The translations under genes were made by a program, and so were the position numbers. A DNA stretch of 64,000 nt. It comes from Ahaetulla prasina (taxonomy: Eukaryota; Chordata; Lepidosauria; Squamata; Colubridae). Below the pieces are notes generated by a model that was given only the letters and a program-made list of their open reading frames with translations, had not been told where the DNA came from and made no database searches. This document shows positions 36,228-46,919 of this stretch, in pieces. How positions within the stretch are numbered: position 1 is the stretch's first letter; every line of letters begins with the position of its first letter. The stretch spans positions 180,805,459-180,869,458 of the forward strand of contig NC_080539.1 of NCBI RefSeq assembly GCF_028640845.1. Direction: 5' to 3'.

Positions 36228-36365
36228 TTTTGTCAAACACAACAATATGTATAAGTATAAGCATGAAATAACCTCACAAAGTGAATACAACCAAAGGGAA
36301 CATTAGGACAGGAACAGTAGGCACGCTGGTGCTCTTATGCACGCCCCTTAAAACCAATTGTTTTA
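36145..36365 (-). mobile_element. LINE 3' end with (TTTA)n tail
   Basis: A (TTTA)n run (about 36150-36230) is followed by TTTGTCAAACACAACAATAT and further sequence to GCACGCCCCTTA, which I recognise as a repeated snake/lizard 3' untranslated region on the minus strand. The parent LINE is not certain. Confidence 0.55.
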
Positions 36366-36456
36366 CTTCCTTCTCTTATATAAAGCTGTTCAGTTGAGAG
36401 TTTGTTACATAGGAAAAATTGGAATCATGTGCAGATGTTATGTCCTTATCTGTATA

Positions 36457-36499
36457 ACAGGACAACAGAGTTGGAAGGGACCTTGGAAATCTTCCAGAA
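36457..36499 (-). mobile_element. CR1 LINE 3' tail stub
   Basis: ACAACAGAGTTGGAAGGGAC followed by CTTGGAAATCTTCCAGAA is the conserved CR1 3' end on the minus strand. It is cut off exactly at the hAT insertion that follows. Confidence 0.7.
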
Positions 36500-36698
36500 C
36501 AGAGATCCCCAACTTCTGGGCTGTAGACTAGCACCGTTCTGTGGGCTGCCAGGAACTGGGCCATGCAAGCAATTGAAGCTCCATCCACGCATGAACAGGA
36601 TCCAGGCAGCATGTGAAACCACGCCCACCCCCCAAGTATGCAGAAAAACCACCCTCCATGGAGCCGGTCCCTGGCACCCAAAAGGTTGGCGGCTGCTG
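36500..36698. mobile_element. hAT-type element, 199 bp, exact 8-bp duplication
   Basis: It begins CAGAGATCCCCAACTTCTGG and ends AAGGTTGGCGGCTGCTG, flanked by TTCCAGAA on both sides (36492-36499 and 36699-36706). The interior GGAGCCGGTCCCTGGCACCC is typical of a widespread vertebrate hAT family with CAGTGGTCCCCAACC ends. Non-coding. Confidence 0.9.
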
Positions 36699-36709
36699 TT
36701 CCAGAATAT

Positions 36710-37660
36710 ACTTCTGAATATATACTATACACATTGCTCTGTAATTTGTATACTTATTTATTTATTTAGAAAACTTATAACTATTTTATCCTGTTGTTAG
36801 TTGATGCTGTGATGTATCTTGACATGGTCAATTAACTAATCAGTAAATTAATTAACAACAAAATGCTAGTCTTGTACTGATCTTAAAGTGAAGATATGGC
36901 ATTTGTATGAAACCTTTCCAACTCAGATGGAAGGATATTTAGTATTTATATGGGAGTAACTTCAGTAATGCTGGCTGTATACCATGTAACGTACTTTCTA
37001 CTATCTTCTTTGCCTTATTCTGCTAATCCTGACAAGATGGTAGTACTTGTCACATTTCCTGGCTCGCCTCTCCTTTCCTCATCCTCTCTGCTCTACTTGA
37101 GTCAGCACTACCCTTCAATTTTGCAAATTTCTCCTTGCTAGTTTTGATCTGCCTGCTTAAAAGTAGACAGATTAAAAACCAAAGTAGTAACTAACAGTTA
37201 TTTACTTATAACACAATAATTTTTTTCTAAGTTTTAATAGGTTTTTTTTTGCTTTATATTTATTTATCTGATTTATCCTAAAATTTACCCTATTTACCCT
37301 CATAAAATTTAAAATATAAAAATTGAAAATGATGAAAACAAGGGAAGGAATTCCAAAATACTGATAGAAATCTTTTATAAGTGAATCCTGCAAAATAATA
37401 TATTTGGGACTTGGAATCTATGTTTATTGTTTTGCCTTTTCCTTTAGCATATATTTGCCTGGCCGAAGAATTTTCATATTGATCTCACATTTACTGTGTG
37501 TTAAGAAGGCCAGTATTACATATGGATAAATGCCCTGCATGAAGAATTCTCCTATAAAGCAAGGAATTGGACTAAATGAATTTAATTTAATTTATTTTAA
37601 TGTAATTTAATTATGTAAAGTAAATAGTTTTTGTACTTTGTTTAGAAAAAAGGGTAGAAT
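36710..37660. other. Intron next to the central SUPT3H exon
   Basis: AT-rich unique-looking intron with no recognised feature. Confidence 0.35.
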
Positions 37661-37664
37661 TTAC

Positions 37665-37798
37665 CTCCATTCTCTCTTGCTTTACATCATCTATCTCATC
37701 ATCTTCAAACAAGGCCAAGAGCTCCCCAGTCTGATCAATAGAAATAAGAAAGTCTTGAGCAGTTTTCTGACGTTTGTTAGTGCTGCTACTGAATTTGT
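37665..37798 (-). CDS. SUPT3H: SUPT3H exon: central linker
   Basis: The 134-base exon encodes fragment residues 60-104, from Asp-Lys-Phe-Ser through a conserved block ([20 protein letters not shown]) to the acidic and charged end [13 protein letters not shown]. It is the linker between the two histone folds. The acceptor is ggtctctttcag and the donor gtaaat. The Ser/Asn-rich start looks about two residues shorter than the human version from memory. The next intron is the largest in the window (about 21.5 kb) and holds most of the transposon copies seen between 16.2 and 37.7 kb. Confidence 0.95.
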
Positions 37799-38975
37799 CT
37801 GAAAGAGACCAGAGAAGGAAAACAGACAGCTGTTTTGATACAAAAAAGGGATTCCATGAAAGCTTCTAAACAAGTGCTGAAATCGAGCCAGCTGCAACTA
37901 CATACACCGTGACTCCTGCACACTTATATCAGAAAGATGAGGAGTATCACTGAACTTTGGACCTTTTAATATACTGAAGACACTCTGATAAGGATGAATC
38001 TAAGGCTCCTTGAAAAAACAATCACTTCTATATGTTCATTTCAGTCAGAAAGTATGGTCATGATCTTACTTTTGCCTGATTTCTCCATCTTACCTGCACT
38101 GCTTTGACTGCACATTCTTGATTTTTTTAAAAATTAGATCTGAAATCAGTGAAAGAAGAGGGAGAAATCAACATAAATGACTCCTATCAATCTCATTTCC
38201 ACTCACGGTAAATCAGTGTGGTATTCACAGGATATAATTGCTAGTGGAAGGCTGTTGTGAGTACAACCTGAAATATGTTACGTTTGGAAATGTTCTCTCT
38301 TTCTCTTGATTACCCATTCAATGCATCCAGTAACCTATATCCTATAACCTTTTCAATCATCAGATGCTTTTTGGTTGTTTGCTTTGTTTTCTTCCTCTCT
38401 TCCAATTATCAATATAACACCGTTGTCTCATATTCTCTTGCAAATCCATTTACATTCACACTAAACACTTGGGTTTTAAAATAGATCCCAGATATCTGGA
38501 AATCCCATAGAAGTAAATTTTAGGGGAAATGCAAAATTATAGTGATTACAAATCTAGTAACTAATTAAAATGTAAAAAAAAGTACTTACCAAACATTCAT
38601 CTTAATTTTAGATCAGTATTAAAGGATGGTTCTGACAATACTTTTTCTAATAAATTAATTAAATTATAGTTCAAAGTAATTTGAAAATGTAAACTGTAAA
38701 ATTAAAAAGACTGTTAATCAGTACCAATGCCTTAGCTAAGCTTAATTGTGGATATTAACAGTTCTGGTTATCAAATGGTTGATGGACTAACATTCTGAAC
38801 TTTTATAAATAAATGGAATGGAAAAGCACTGGCTTAAATGAAATTTCCCATGAAGTACTATTTTTGAATGTCTAAAGCTAGCTAGAAGAGGAATATATTT
38901 CCATTTGGCACTGTAGAGATAGATCACATGTTGAATATTCCCCATAGAAAGACAAGTTTTCTGGAAGCTTCATAC

Positions 38976-39066
38976 CTTCAAGAAGATCATCTTCATCAAT
39001 GCCTTTGACAACTTTAGATTTGTAATCTCGGAAAAACATGTATTTAAGTAATCTTCGAAGTTTTTT
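38976..39066 (-). CDS. SUPT3H: SUPT3H exon: end of histone fold 1
   Basis: The 91-base exon encodes fragment residues 30-59 plus the first base of codon 60. It starts [18 protein letters not shown] and ends in the acidic stretch GIDEDDLLE. It completes helix 3 of the first histone fold and enters the acidic linker. The acceptor is cttaactag and the donor gtatga. The codon split with the next exon (G + AC) gives Asp, matching the conserved Glu-Asp junction of the family. Phe at position 11 of the exon replaces the Ile I remember in the mammalian protein. Confidence 0.95.
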
Positions 39067-39689
39067 CTAGTTAAGAAAAAAATGGACAGACACATGCCTG
39101 CTAACATTCAAAATTCAAGGAGAAATTTGAAGCATTGTAACCGCAATCTTAGATTATATATCCACATTTATATACACAGATTAACAATACTTATTCTAAC
39201 AGAACCAAATGCAGAATTTAGCAAAAACTCAAATTCCAAACTTAAGTCTGACAATGCATATCAAATCAAGTGTATCTTTTGTGCAGATATATTTCAACAC
39301 TAATTTTTCTTGTGCTAAGTATACTTTTTTGTCATGTAAACCTTACTTTGTCAGTTCAATAAGCAGACCAGAAAAATAAATGAAGTTTGAAACTAAATTC
39401 CTTTTTGTTTTACTTCAGTGTGTGAATAAAAGTTTCTGAGAATAGCATGCTGTAGTCAAGCACCTTCATTTCTTAAATTTAGTGATAGTTGAATTTATCT
39501 CAGAACAAGACAAGCACTCACAGGGTGCTTTCAGGTAGCTAGCTGTTTAGTATCATTACAGTTTATTAATCATTCTATGTTCCCTTGCTACCTTTACATT
39601 TTGCACATTGGCTAAAACTACTCTTTTTCCCTATAGGTTTGAGTTCTCTCCTTATAGAAGACAATTTCAAATCAGGATGCTTCAGGACC

Positions 39690-40250
39690 ATCTCACAAAA
39701 ACTCTAGTATCTTGGTTTGTCCAGGGAAGTGCTTCTAATGACAGGGTATGAGTACGCATTTAGTGCATCTAAACAATGTATTAAAGATCTGGAAATCCAG
39801 CAAGATTGGGCGGCTGTTCCCAAGAATGTTCATTTGAGCAATCAAACTCCCCCTTTTAAAGCAGAAAGATATTTATACCAAATAACTGTCCCCCAATCCA
39901 AAGTGCATTAACCTTAGTGTGCAGCAATGCACTTCCCACAGTAGTTTTGGAGGGCCGATACAAAAAAATACCATATGAACTGAGACTGTGCCCCTATGGA
40001 CAAGGGCATATTGAAACTATAGCTCACATTCTCTTGTACTGCATCTTCTATAAGGACCCACAGACTCAATTTATAATACCTTGCCTAATAAATTATCGAA
40101 GAAATACTGATCTTTTTTTATGTGCAACTACTGCTATCAGATCCGTATAGAGTAGTTTCTCAGAATGTGGCCAAATTTTGCTATGCTGTATGTAAAATTA
40201 GGTAAACTTTAACTTCTCACTGGTATTCCACCACCAATCATGATATATTA
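39690..40250 (+). mobile_element. Non-LTR retrotransposon 3' coding fragment, zinc-knuckle-like
   Basis: Two plus-strand frames (39717-39911 and 39917-40150) separated by a frameshift read together as the C-terminus of a LINE: ERYLYQITVP, then NALPTVVLEGRYKKIPYELR and CPYGQGHIETIAHILLYC. The CP-x-G...E-x-x-x-H-x-x-x-x-C spacing is the Cys/His cluster found at the end of some LINE proteins, with the second Cys changed to Tyr. The clade was not identified. A tail ending TGACTGTAATAAAAATTGAT lies at 40395-40425, after the microsatellite. Confidence 0.65.
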
Positions 40251-40254
40251 TTCT

Positions 40255-40381
<127 letters not shown>

Positions 40382-40439
40382 GCTTTTATTTTCTAGTCTG
40401 TGACTGTAATAAAAATTGATTGATTGATTGTTCCCTTCT

Positions 40440-41435
40440 TTTTCTTAATCATGACCTAATATTTCTCATCTGTCAATAATCAAGGGGACAAATGACACCC
40501 AGGGAACATTTTCCCCCTAATTTTGCATGTATTTTGGTGACAGGTCTTACAGACATTTTCCTTTAAAACTTTGATTATGATGGTCTTTTATTAGCCTTAA
40601 TAAACTTAGCTTCACTCATTTTAAACTACATGACTTGGAGTGGAGAAAGAGGGAGGGAGAGAGAAAGAGCATAAAGCAGTATTTAGGGAAAGTAATGTGT
40701 CAGAGGGTTTTTCTTATCCACATTTATACTGATCTGGCATCAGAGTTGTGCTGCTATGTTCCCACAAAATCAACCTCTTTGGAAAGTTGACATTATTTTC
40801 ATACAATTATAAAATCAAAGTGAGTTTAGTATTATCTAGTCCAATTCCCTATTCAGTGCATGATCCACTAGAGTATTTCTGATGGATGACCATTCTGAAG
40901 ACCTCCAGTAAAAGAGAACATGTGGATGTTCCAGTTGATACAGTCAGTTTCTCCTGTTTTCTAGTTTAGCCGCAATATAACTCAAATGGAAAAATTTTCA
41001 TTTTGCAATTTGCAAAACTTGAAGCATATGCGCCTGAGGTGGAGCTGGGATGGGTTCTTTTTCATGAAGGAAACTTTTGACTCATTCTGTCAGTGTTCTC
41101 CCACTGGCTGAACTCAGGGCTCTCTAGAAGTTTCATGGGAAATCCTATCAGTGAGGCTGATCATAATTTTTCTATAGCAGTCAATTTCTAAACAGTTTGA
41201 CAATCCTTCTAAAATCCTGCACCAAATTCTTGGCATATCCCACTTCCCATTTTCTGGACTAAAATCATTACTCTGCTCCCTTCTATACACAGACACAGAA
41301 ACATACTAAGAACCATAATTTTAGCTACTGAGGAAAAAAGGTTTAGCCATAAAAGTTGGTTGTTATACCCATTATTACAGCTTTCAGTATGAATGTTGAA
41401 AGTTAAGGAGTTTTTACTGTTTTACCAGTATCTTT
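40440..41435. other. Intron with an old CR1/L3-like trace
   Basis: The stretch 40825-40920 (AATCAAAGTGAGTTTAGTAT, TCTAGTCCAATTCCCTATTC, GAAGACCTCCAGTAAA) looks like a very old CR1/L3 3' region on the minus strand. Nothing else was recognised. Confidence 0.35.
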
Positions 41436-41443
41436 TAAGATTT

Positions 41444-41503
<60 letters not shown>

Positions 41504-41987
41504 TTTTAATTTGTATACCGCCTTTCTCCCGAAGGACTCAGGGTGGTGCACAGCCAGAATAAAATACAAAGAAAACAATACATATAATATTAAGAACAAC
41601 CGCTTAAAAAACTTATTCGATTGGCCAAAAATTTTAAAATACAGTAATACCCTATAAAAATTTACCAAAATTTAAAACCCATAAAAGCAAATTAAAAATT
41701 TTAAAATCAAGCCAGTCCAGCTAGACGGAATAAATAGGTTTTAAGTTCATGGCAAAAGGTCCGAAGGTCGGATAGTTGACGAAGTCCATGGGGAAGTTCG
41801 TTCCACAGGGTAGGAGCCCCCACAGAGAAGGCTCTCCCCCTGGGGGCCGCCAGTCGACATTGCTTGGCTGACAGCACCCTAAGGAGTCCCTCTCTGTGAG
41901 AACGCACCAGTCGCTGGGAGATAGAAGATGGCAGTAGACGGTCCCGTAAATATCCTGGTCCTAAGCCATGGAGCGCTTTAAAGGTAG

Positions 41988-43655
41988 TCACCAATACCTT
42001 GAAGCGCACCCGGAAGACAAAAGGCAGCCAGTGCAGTCTGCGCAGGATGGGTATACATGGGAGCTCCAAACCGCTCCCTCTATCACCCGCGCAGCTGCAT
42101 TCTGGACTAACTGGAGTCTCCGGATGCTCTTCAAGGGGAGCCCCATGTAGAGAGTATTGCAATAGTCCAAGCGAGAGGTCACGAGAGCATGAGTGACCGT
42201 GCATAGGGCATCCCGGTCCAGGAAGAGGCGCAACTGGCGGATCAGGTGAACCTGATAAAAAGCTCTCCTGGAGACGGTCGTCAAATGGTCTTCGAAAGAC
42301 AACCGCCCATCCAGGAGAATGCCCAAGTTGCGCACCCTTTCCATCGGGGCCAATGACTCGCCCCCAACAATCAGCTGCGGCTGTAGCTGACTGTACCGGG
42401 GTGCCGGCATCCACAGCCACTCTGTCTTGGAGGGATTAAGCTTGAGCCTGTTCCTCCCCATCCAGACCCGTACGGCTTCCAGACACCGGGACAGCACTTC
42501 GACAGCTTCATTGGGGTGACCTGGGGTGGAAAAGTACAGCTGTGTATCATCAGCGTACAGTTGGTATCTCACCCCAAAACCATTGATGATCTCGCCCAGC
42601 GGCTTCATATAGATGTTGAACAGGAGAGGCGAGAGAATTGATCCCTGCGGCACCCCACACATGAGGCGCCTCGGGGTCGATATCTGCCCCCCTGTCAACA
42701 CCGTCTGCGTCCGGTCAGAGAGGTAGGAGGAGAACCACCGATAAACGGTGCCTCCCACTCCCAAACCCTCCAACCAGCGCAGCAGGATACCATGATCGAT
42801 GGTATCAAAAGCCGCTGAGAGATCTAATAGGACCAGGGCCGAGGAGTAACCCTTATCCCTGGCCCTCCAGAGATCATCCACCAACGCGTTCAAAGCTGTC
42901 TCCGTACTGTATCCGGGCCGGAAGCCGGACTGGAACGGGTCTAGATAGATGGTTTCACCCAGGTACTGGGGTAATTGACATGCCACCGCACTCTCTACAA
43001 CCTTCGCCGTAAAACAAAGGTTGGATACTGGACGGTAATTTCCTAAAACAGCTGGGTCCAGGGAAGGCTTCTTGAGGAGAGGTCTCACCACCACCTCTTT
43101 CAAGGCAGCGGGAAAGATCCCCTCCCGCAAAGAAGCATTTGTAATCCCCCGGAGCCAGCCTCGTGTCACCTCCTGCGTGGCCAGCACCAACCAGGAGGGG
43201 CACGGGTCCAGTAAACATGTGGTGGCATTCAACCTTCCCAGCAACCTGTCCATGTCCTCGGGAGTCACAGGGTCAAAACCATCCCAAACGGTCTCAACAA
43301 GATGAATCTCGGAACCCTCGCCTGGATCTATCCAATTTTGATCCAATCCATCCCGAAGCTGAACGATTTTATCGTATAGATAACCGTTAAACTCCTCGGC
43401 ACGCCCTTGTAATGGGTCCTCCCGCCCCTCCTGTTGAAGGAGAGAGCGGGTAACCCGAAACAGGGCGGCCGGGCGGTTATCTGCCGACGCAATGAGGGAG
43501 GAAACGTAAGAACGCTTCGCTTCCCTCAATGCCACTAGGTAGGTCCTACTGTAGGACCTAACTAGTGTCCGGTCAGCCTCAGAACGCTGGATCTCCAGGC
43601 ACTCTCTAGGCGTCTTCTCCGGCGCTTCATCTCCCTCAGCTCCTCGGAGAACCAA
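41988..43655 (-). pseudogene. L2-like LINE reverse transcriptase, long open frame
   Basis: A 555-codon frame covers the reverse transcriptase: YRPVSNLCFTAKVVESAV (palm entry), ALVLLDLSAAFDTIDHGILL (motif A with both Asp), GVPQGSILSPLLFNIY (motif B), QLYADDTQLYF (motif C, YADD catalytic pair intact) and a thumb region with LRLFLDRDALCTVTHALVTS. The useful homology begins near 43605 after a frameshift from the endonuclease frame, and ends near 42080, where the protein continues in the frame 41707-42420 (LRRLHWLPFVFRVRFKVLVT, then AFSVGAPTLWNELP). The core motifs look intact. Confidence 0.9.
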
Positions 43656-44649
43656 GAAGCTGGTTGAGACCTGCGCCGGGTCAGAGGCCGCAAAGGCATG
43701 ACACGGTCCAAAGCTCCAGCCGCAGCCTGTTCCCAGGCCGCGACTAGTTCTTCAGTCGTGCCGTAGGCCAGGTTCTCGGGAAACGGCTCAAGCTCCGTCA
43801 GGAACCTCTCTGGGTCCATCAGGCACCTGGGACAGAACCAACGCATTGGTTCCGTCTCCCTGCGGTGGTGAGTAGCGGTCCGAAAGTCCAGACGAAGAAG
43901 AGAATGATTTGAACATGACAAAGGCTCAATAACTAAATCATTTAAAATCAGATCATTCGTCCACTGGCCAGAGACAAAAATCAGATCTAGAGTGCCTCTC
44001 CCGATGTGGGTAGGGCTGTCCACTAATTGAGTCAGGTCCATGGCCGTCATGGAAGCCATGAACTCCCGAGCCGTCGAGGATGCCACGCCAGTTGATGGCA
44101 AGTTGAAATCTCCCATGACCAACAGTCTAGGGGTTTCAACTGCCAACCCGGCCAACAACTCCAACAGCTCGGGCAGGGCTGTTGTCACGCAGCAAGGAGC
44201 CAGGTACGTGATCAACAAGCCCACCTGAGTCCTACGACCCCACTTCACATAGAAGGATTCACAACCAGCTATCTGAGGCACAGTGGTCTCCCTCGGTTCC
44301 AGGCTTTCATTAATAATAACTGCCACCCCGCCACCCCACCTTGGGCCCTCGGCTGTTGGAATGCTCGGAAACCTGGTGGGCACATCTCCACTAGGGGAAC
44401 CCCCCCTTCCGTGCCCAACCAGGTCTCCGTAATGCCCATAACGTCCGTGGTCCCCTCCTGAATTAGATCTAAGATCAGGGGGGCTTTGCTAACCCCGGAC
44501 CTTGCATTGCATAACATCAGCCGGAGGCCCAAATCCCGAGAACTCTGGCCACCCGGGGAACGGGAAGAAGCAGGGAGGCTGGAGCATGCGATCGCTCTTA
44601 AATAGCAAGGGTGTACTCCCGAAACCTGATGTGCCCCCCCCTCCGTCAT
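43562..44649 (-). pseudogene. L2-like LINE endonuclease domain, frameshifted
   Basis: Two frames (44269-44649, then 43562-44383) join near 44330, within a G-rich stretch, to give an apurinic-like endonuclease: [20 protein letters not shown], then ITETWL (catalytic Glu), [25 protein letters not shown] (metal-binding GDFN), and SNHSLLRLDF near the end. In functional enzymes the last motif is Ser-Asp-His; here Asn replaces Asp, probably by a single G-to-A change. With the frameshift this makes the copy inactive. Confidence 0.85.
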
Positions 44650-44732
44650 ATCTGCCTCTCCCGCTTACCGTGTCAATAGCACAATCCTGATAAACTGGAA
44701 CGAAACCCTTCCCCACCTCCCTTGGACCTAAC

Positions 44733-45053
44733 TTAATGCCGCGAATGCACACTGGACTTGGCTCCCTCCCCGATGGGTTTCCCTCCCCACCCATTCTTCC
44801 CCCTCCCCCCCAACCCATCAGTTTCCACCCTCCCCGTAAAATTCCCATTAAAACTCCCCTTAAAAAATCGGTTAAAACAGTTAATTGAAAATCCCCTAAG
44901 TCTCCTATTCTTGGCATGCCACCTCTCGGGGTTCCAAAACCCGTCCTCAAGATGGGCCCTCGATAACGTAGAGGGCCAAACCCATGAGAGAGGGGAATCT
45001 CGTAGGGCAAGAAGGTCAGCCACTGAAAATGTCCGCATGATGAAAAAAAACAC
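44733..45053 (-). pseudogene. L2-like LINE N-terminal region with 4E-T-like motif
   Basis: The frame gives MRTFSVADLLALRDSPLSW and, slightly later, DGFWNPERWHAKN (about 44915-45035). From memory, the vertebrate eIF4E transporter 4E-T starts its conserved N-terminal block with Y-T-K-E-E-L-L and continues to D-G-V-W-D-P-E-K-W-H. The spacing between the two parts is nearly the same. In this copy Phe replaces the Tyr of the Y-x4-L-L motif. The frame then passes into basic and Gly-rich sequence and stops at 44733; the neighbouring frame (44489-45082) carries on towards the endonuclease. Function is inference only. Confidence 0.6.
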
Positions 45054-45099
45054 GATGAAAAAAAAAAACCCTCCACTTGCAATTATTTCTTCCTTCTAA

Positions 45100-45362
45100 A
45101 GTAAGTAGGATAAATGACATTGCAAAACACAATTACAAACAGTTGGAGCATATATTATAAATAAGGGGTAGGATGAAATAACTATTTTTTCCTTTTCAGC
45201 ATAGAGAGTAGGAGAAGAGGACTTTTGGTATTGGAGGAGCTACTGTATCTTATTGGTATGATGTTGACTGAATTATAATTTTTGAAGTGTCATGTTGGAT
45301 GACTATAGAAAACACTAATTCATGGTTTAATTTATAGCATCAGTTAATTTATACTATTGTAC
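45100..45362. other. Intron between L2-like LINE and SUPT3H exon
   Basis: The young LINE ends only about 270 bases downstream (in gene direction) of the exon at 45363-45449. Nothing else was seen in between. Confidence 0.4.
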
Positions 45363-45449
45363 CTTATCTTTGCGCATCAAAAAAATAAGATCTTCTGCAG
45401 AGATTACTCTAGCACCTCTCATCTGAGAAACTTCAGAGGCTTGTTGCAA
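45363..45449 (-). CDS. SUPT3H: SUPT3H exon: histone fold 1, distal half
   Basis: This 87-base, phase 0-0 exon encodes 29 residues (fragment residues 1-29) that begin [20 protein letters not shown] and end in LMRKDK. This is the end of helix 2, loop 2 and start of helix 3 of the N-terminal histone fold of SPT3, the part that pairs with the second fold of the same protein. The acceptor follows a T-rich tract ending ttcacag at 45450, and the donor is gtacaa at 45362. Compared with the human protein as I recall it, changes are conservative (Ala to Ser, Leu to Met, Thr to Ser). The upstream exon carrying the start of the fold was not found between 45450 and 64000. Confidence 0.95.
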
Positions 45450-46180
45450 CTGTGAACAAAAAACCAAGATTAGAACTGAAATGGCAATGTGGTATTTTGT
45501 AGAACTATACTTATTTAAAGTAGCCTTAGCAGTACAGAAAAAAAAACCCTCACAATGCAAATGTATGACACATCAACTAAATTTAGAATTTAAGATAATT
45601 TTAAATACAACTTTTCCTTGACCAGTTGGCTTAAGATTTTCATTTTGCTGAATTTATCTTGACAATTGCTATTCCAATCAATCTTTTCTAAATCAACCTG
45701 GAATATAAAGACGGTTAGGCCTGACAAACATCTGGAGGAGAATTTCAGAAAATTCCAGTGCTATAGGCTAGGTTGAAAATAAGGCAAACCAACCTACATA
45801 CAGTAGGTCCTATTGGTGAGAAAAGTACCCATGAAGTTGTTAGGAGTTGAACTCAAGTTGATGTATTACTTTTTATTGTAAAAAGACTTTATATATCACG
45901 GTATATTACAAGTGACATTTCCTATATGAGGATAATATTCTTTTTTTCATATTAAAGCCTCAAACCCAAATGTAACATGATGCTATATTATCTATAAATT
46001 CAATTCCGTTTATATACTTCCATTCCAGGCTAACTCTCTTAATCTCCTAATATCCTTTTAAAATTTGTTGCATTGCCTGAATGTTAGGATAGGGATAGCT
46101 GCTCGTATGCATTACTATGTTGGATCCTTGTTTTTTTTTCTCAAATCCTTTTTCACTAAGCCAAAAACCTACTGGACCTC
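45450..46180. other. Upstream SUPT3H intron, no feature seen
   Basis: AT-rich intron. The missing upstream SUPT3H exon was not found here. Confidence 0.4.
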
Positions 46181-46182
46181 TG

Positions 46183-46225
46183 TGTGTGTGTGTGTGTGTG
46201 TGTGTCTGTGTGTGCGTCTGTGTAT

Positions 46226-46305
<80 letters not shown>
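46183..46305. repeat. (TG)n(CA)n(TA)n compound microsatellite
   Basis: About 40 bases of TG, then about 30 of CA, then about 55 of TA. The TG and CA blocks are reverse complements and so can pair. It directly adjoins the 3' end of the SINE that follows. Confidence 0.95.
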
Positions 46306-46307
<2 letters not shown>

Positions 46308-46660
46308 GTAAAGGTTCCCCTCACACATACATGCTAGTTGTTGCCGACTCTAGGGGGCGGTGCTCATCTCTGTTTCAAAGCCAAAGAGCCAGCGCTGTCC
46401 GAAGACGTCTCCGTGGTCATGTGGCCGGCATGACTCAACGCCAAAAGCGCACGGAATGCTGTTACCTTCCCACCAAAGGTGGTCCCTATTTTTTCGACTT
46501 GCATTTTTACATGCTTTCGAAACTGCTAGGTTGGCAGAAGCTGGGACAAGTAACGGGAGCTCACCCCATTACACAGCAGCACTAGGGATTCGAATCACTG
46601 AGCTGCCGACCTTTCAATTGACAAGCTCAATGTCCTAGCTCCTGAGCCACCATGTCCCGT
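46303..46660 (-). mobile_element. tRNA-derived squamate SINE (about 350 bp)
   Basis: On the minus strand a head with A-box-like GTGGCTCAGGAGCTAGGAC and B-box GATTCGAATCC is followed by the conserved body (complement of GGGCGGTGCTCATCTC, GACGTCTCCGTGGTCATGTG and CCACCAAAGGTGGTCCCTAT) and ends GAACCTTTACCTTTA next to the TA run. It is well preserved. I know it as an abundant squamate SINE but will not name the subfamily. Confidence 0.85.
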
Positions 46661-46668
46661 ATATATAT

Positions 46669-46723
46669 CTTCCTTTTTAACTGCTAGTGGTTAGTGGTTT
46701 TTAACTAGCAGTTAAAAAGGAAG
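46669..46723. repeat. Perfect 19-bp stem, 17-base loop
   Basis: CTTCCTTTTTAACTGCTAG (46669-46687) is the exact reverse complement of CTAGCAGTTAAAAAGGAAG (46705-46723). It immediately precedes the repeat with GAAACGTCGCCAAGACACTT. Confidence 0.95.
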
Positions 46724-46739
46724 AAACAGCTACAATCAC

Positions 46740-46900
46740 ACATTGCTCCCAGAAGCACGAAGCTGAAGCCTGAAGATGACGAATGAGACTTCATCGAAAC
46801 GTCGCCAAGACACTTCCAATTTTACGCGGGAGAAAACCCGAATAACCAAAGACCTACATACAAACACCCGCGAAAACCTCAGAAAACATGTATATGTATA
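46740..46900 (+). mobile_element. Unclassified interspersed repeat (GAAACGTCGCCAAGAC type)
   Basis: The phrase ATCGAAACGTCGCCAAGACA continuing with TTTTACGCGGGAGAAAACCC and ACCAAAGACCTACATACAAA is a repeat end that I have seen in reptile genomes. It translates as ETSPRHFQFYAGENP. I suspect the tail of a Penelope-like or other LINE but cannot place it. Confidence 0.45.
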
Positions 46901-46919
46901 TGTATATAATATAATATAA

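Larger units (their letters stand above)
41440..45095 (-). mobile_element. L2-like LINE, nearly full length
   Basis: A 3.6-kb minus-strand element with an (AAT)n run and the tail CCTGAGTCCTTCGGGAGAAA at its 3' end (41446-41560). Sense order: an N-terminal region (about 44733-45050), endonuclease (about 43600-44560), reverse transcriptase (about 42080-43600) and a C-terminal domain (41707-42090). The GC and CpG content is high compared with the flanking intron, which suggests a fairly recent insertion. At least three frameshifts (near 44330, 43605 and 42075), plus frame changes upstream, break the coding region. L2 assignment rests on motif style and the shared SINE tail and was not tested. 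Confidence 0.85.

Noticed and set aside
46047..46585. Frames rich in CVCV, HTHT and YIYI
   Set aside because: They are translations of the TG/CA/TA compound microsatellite and the adjoining SINE.
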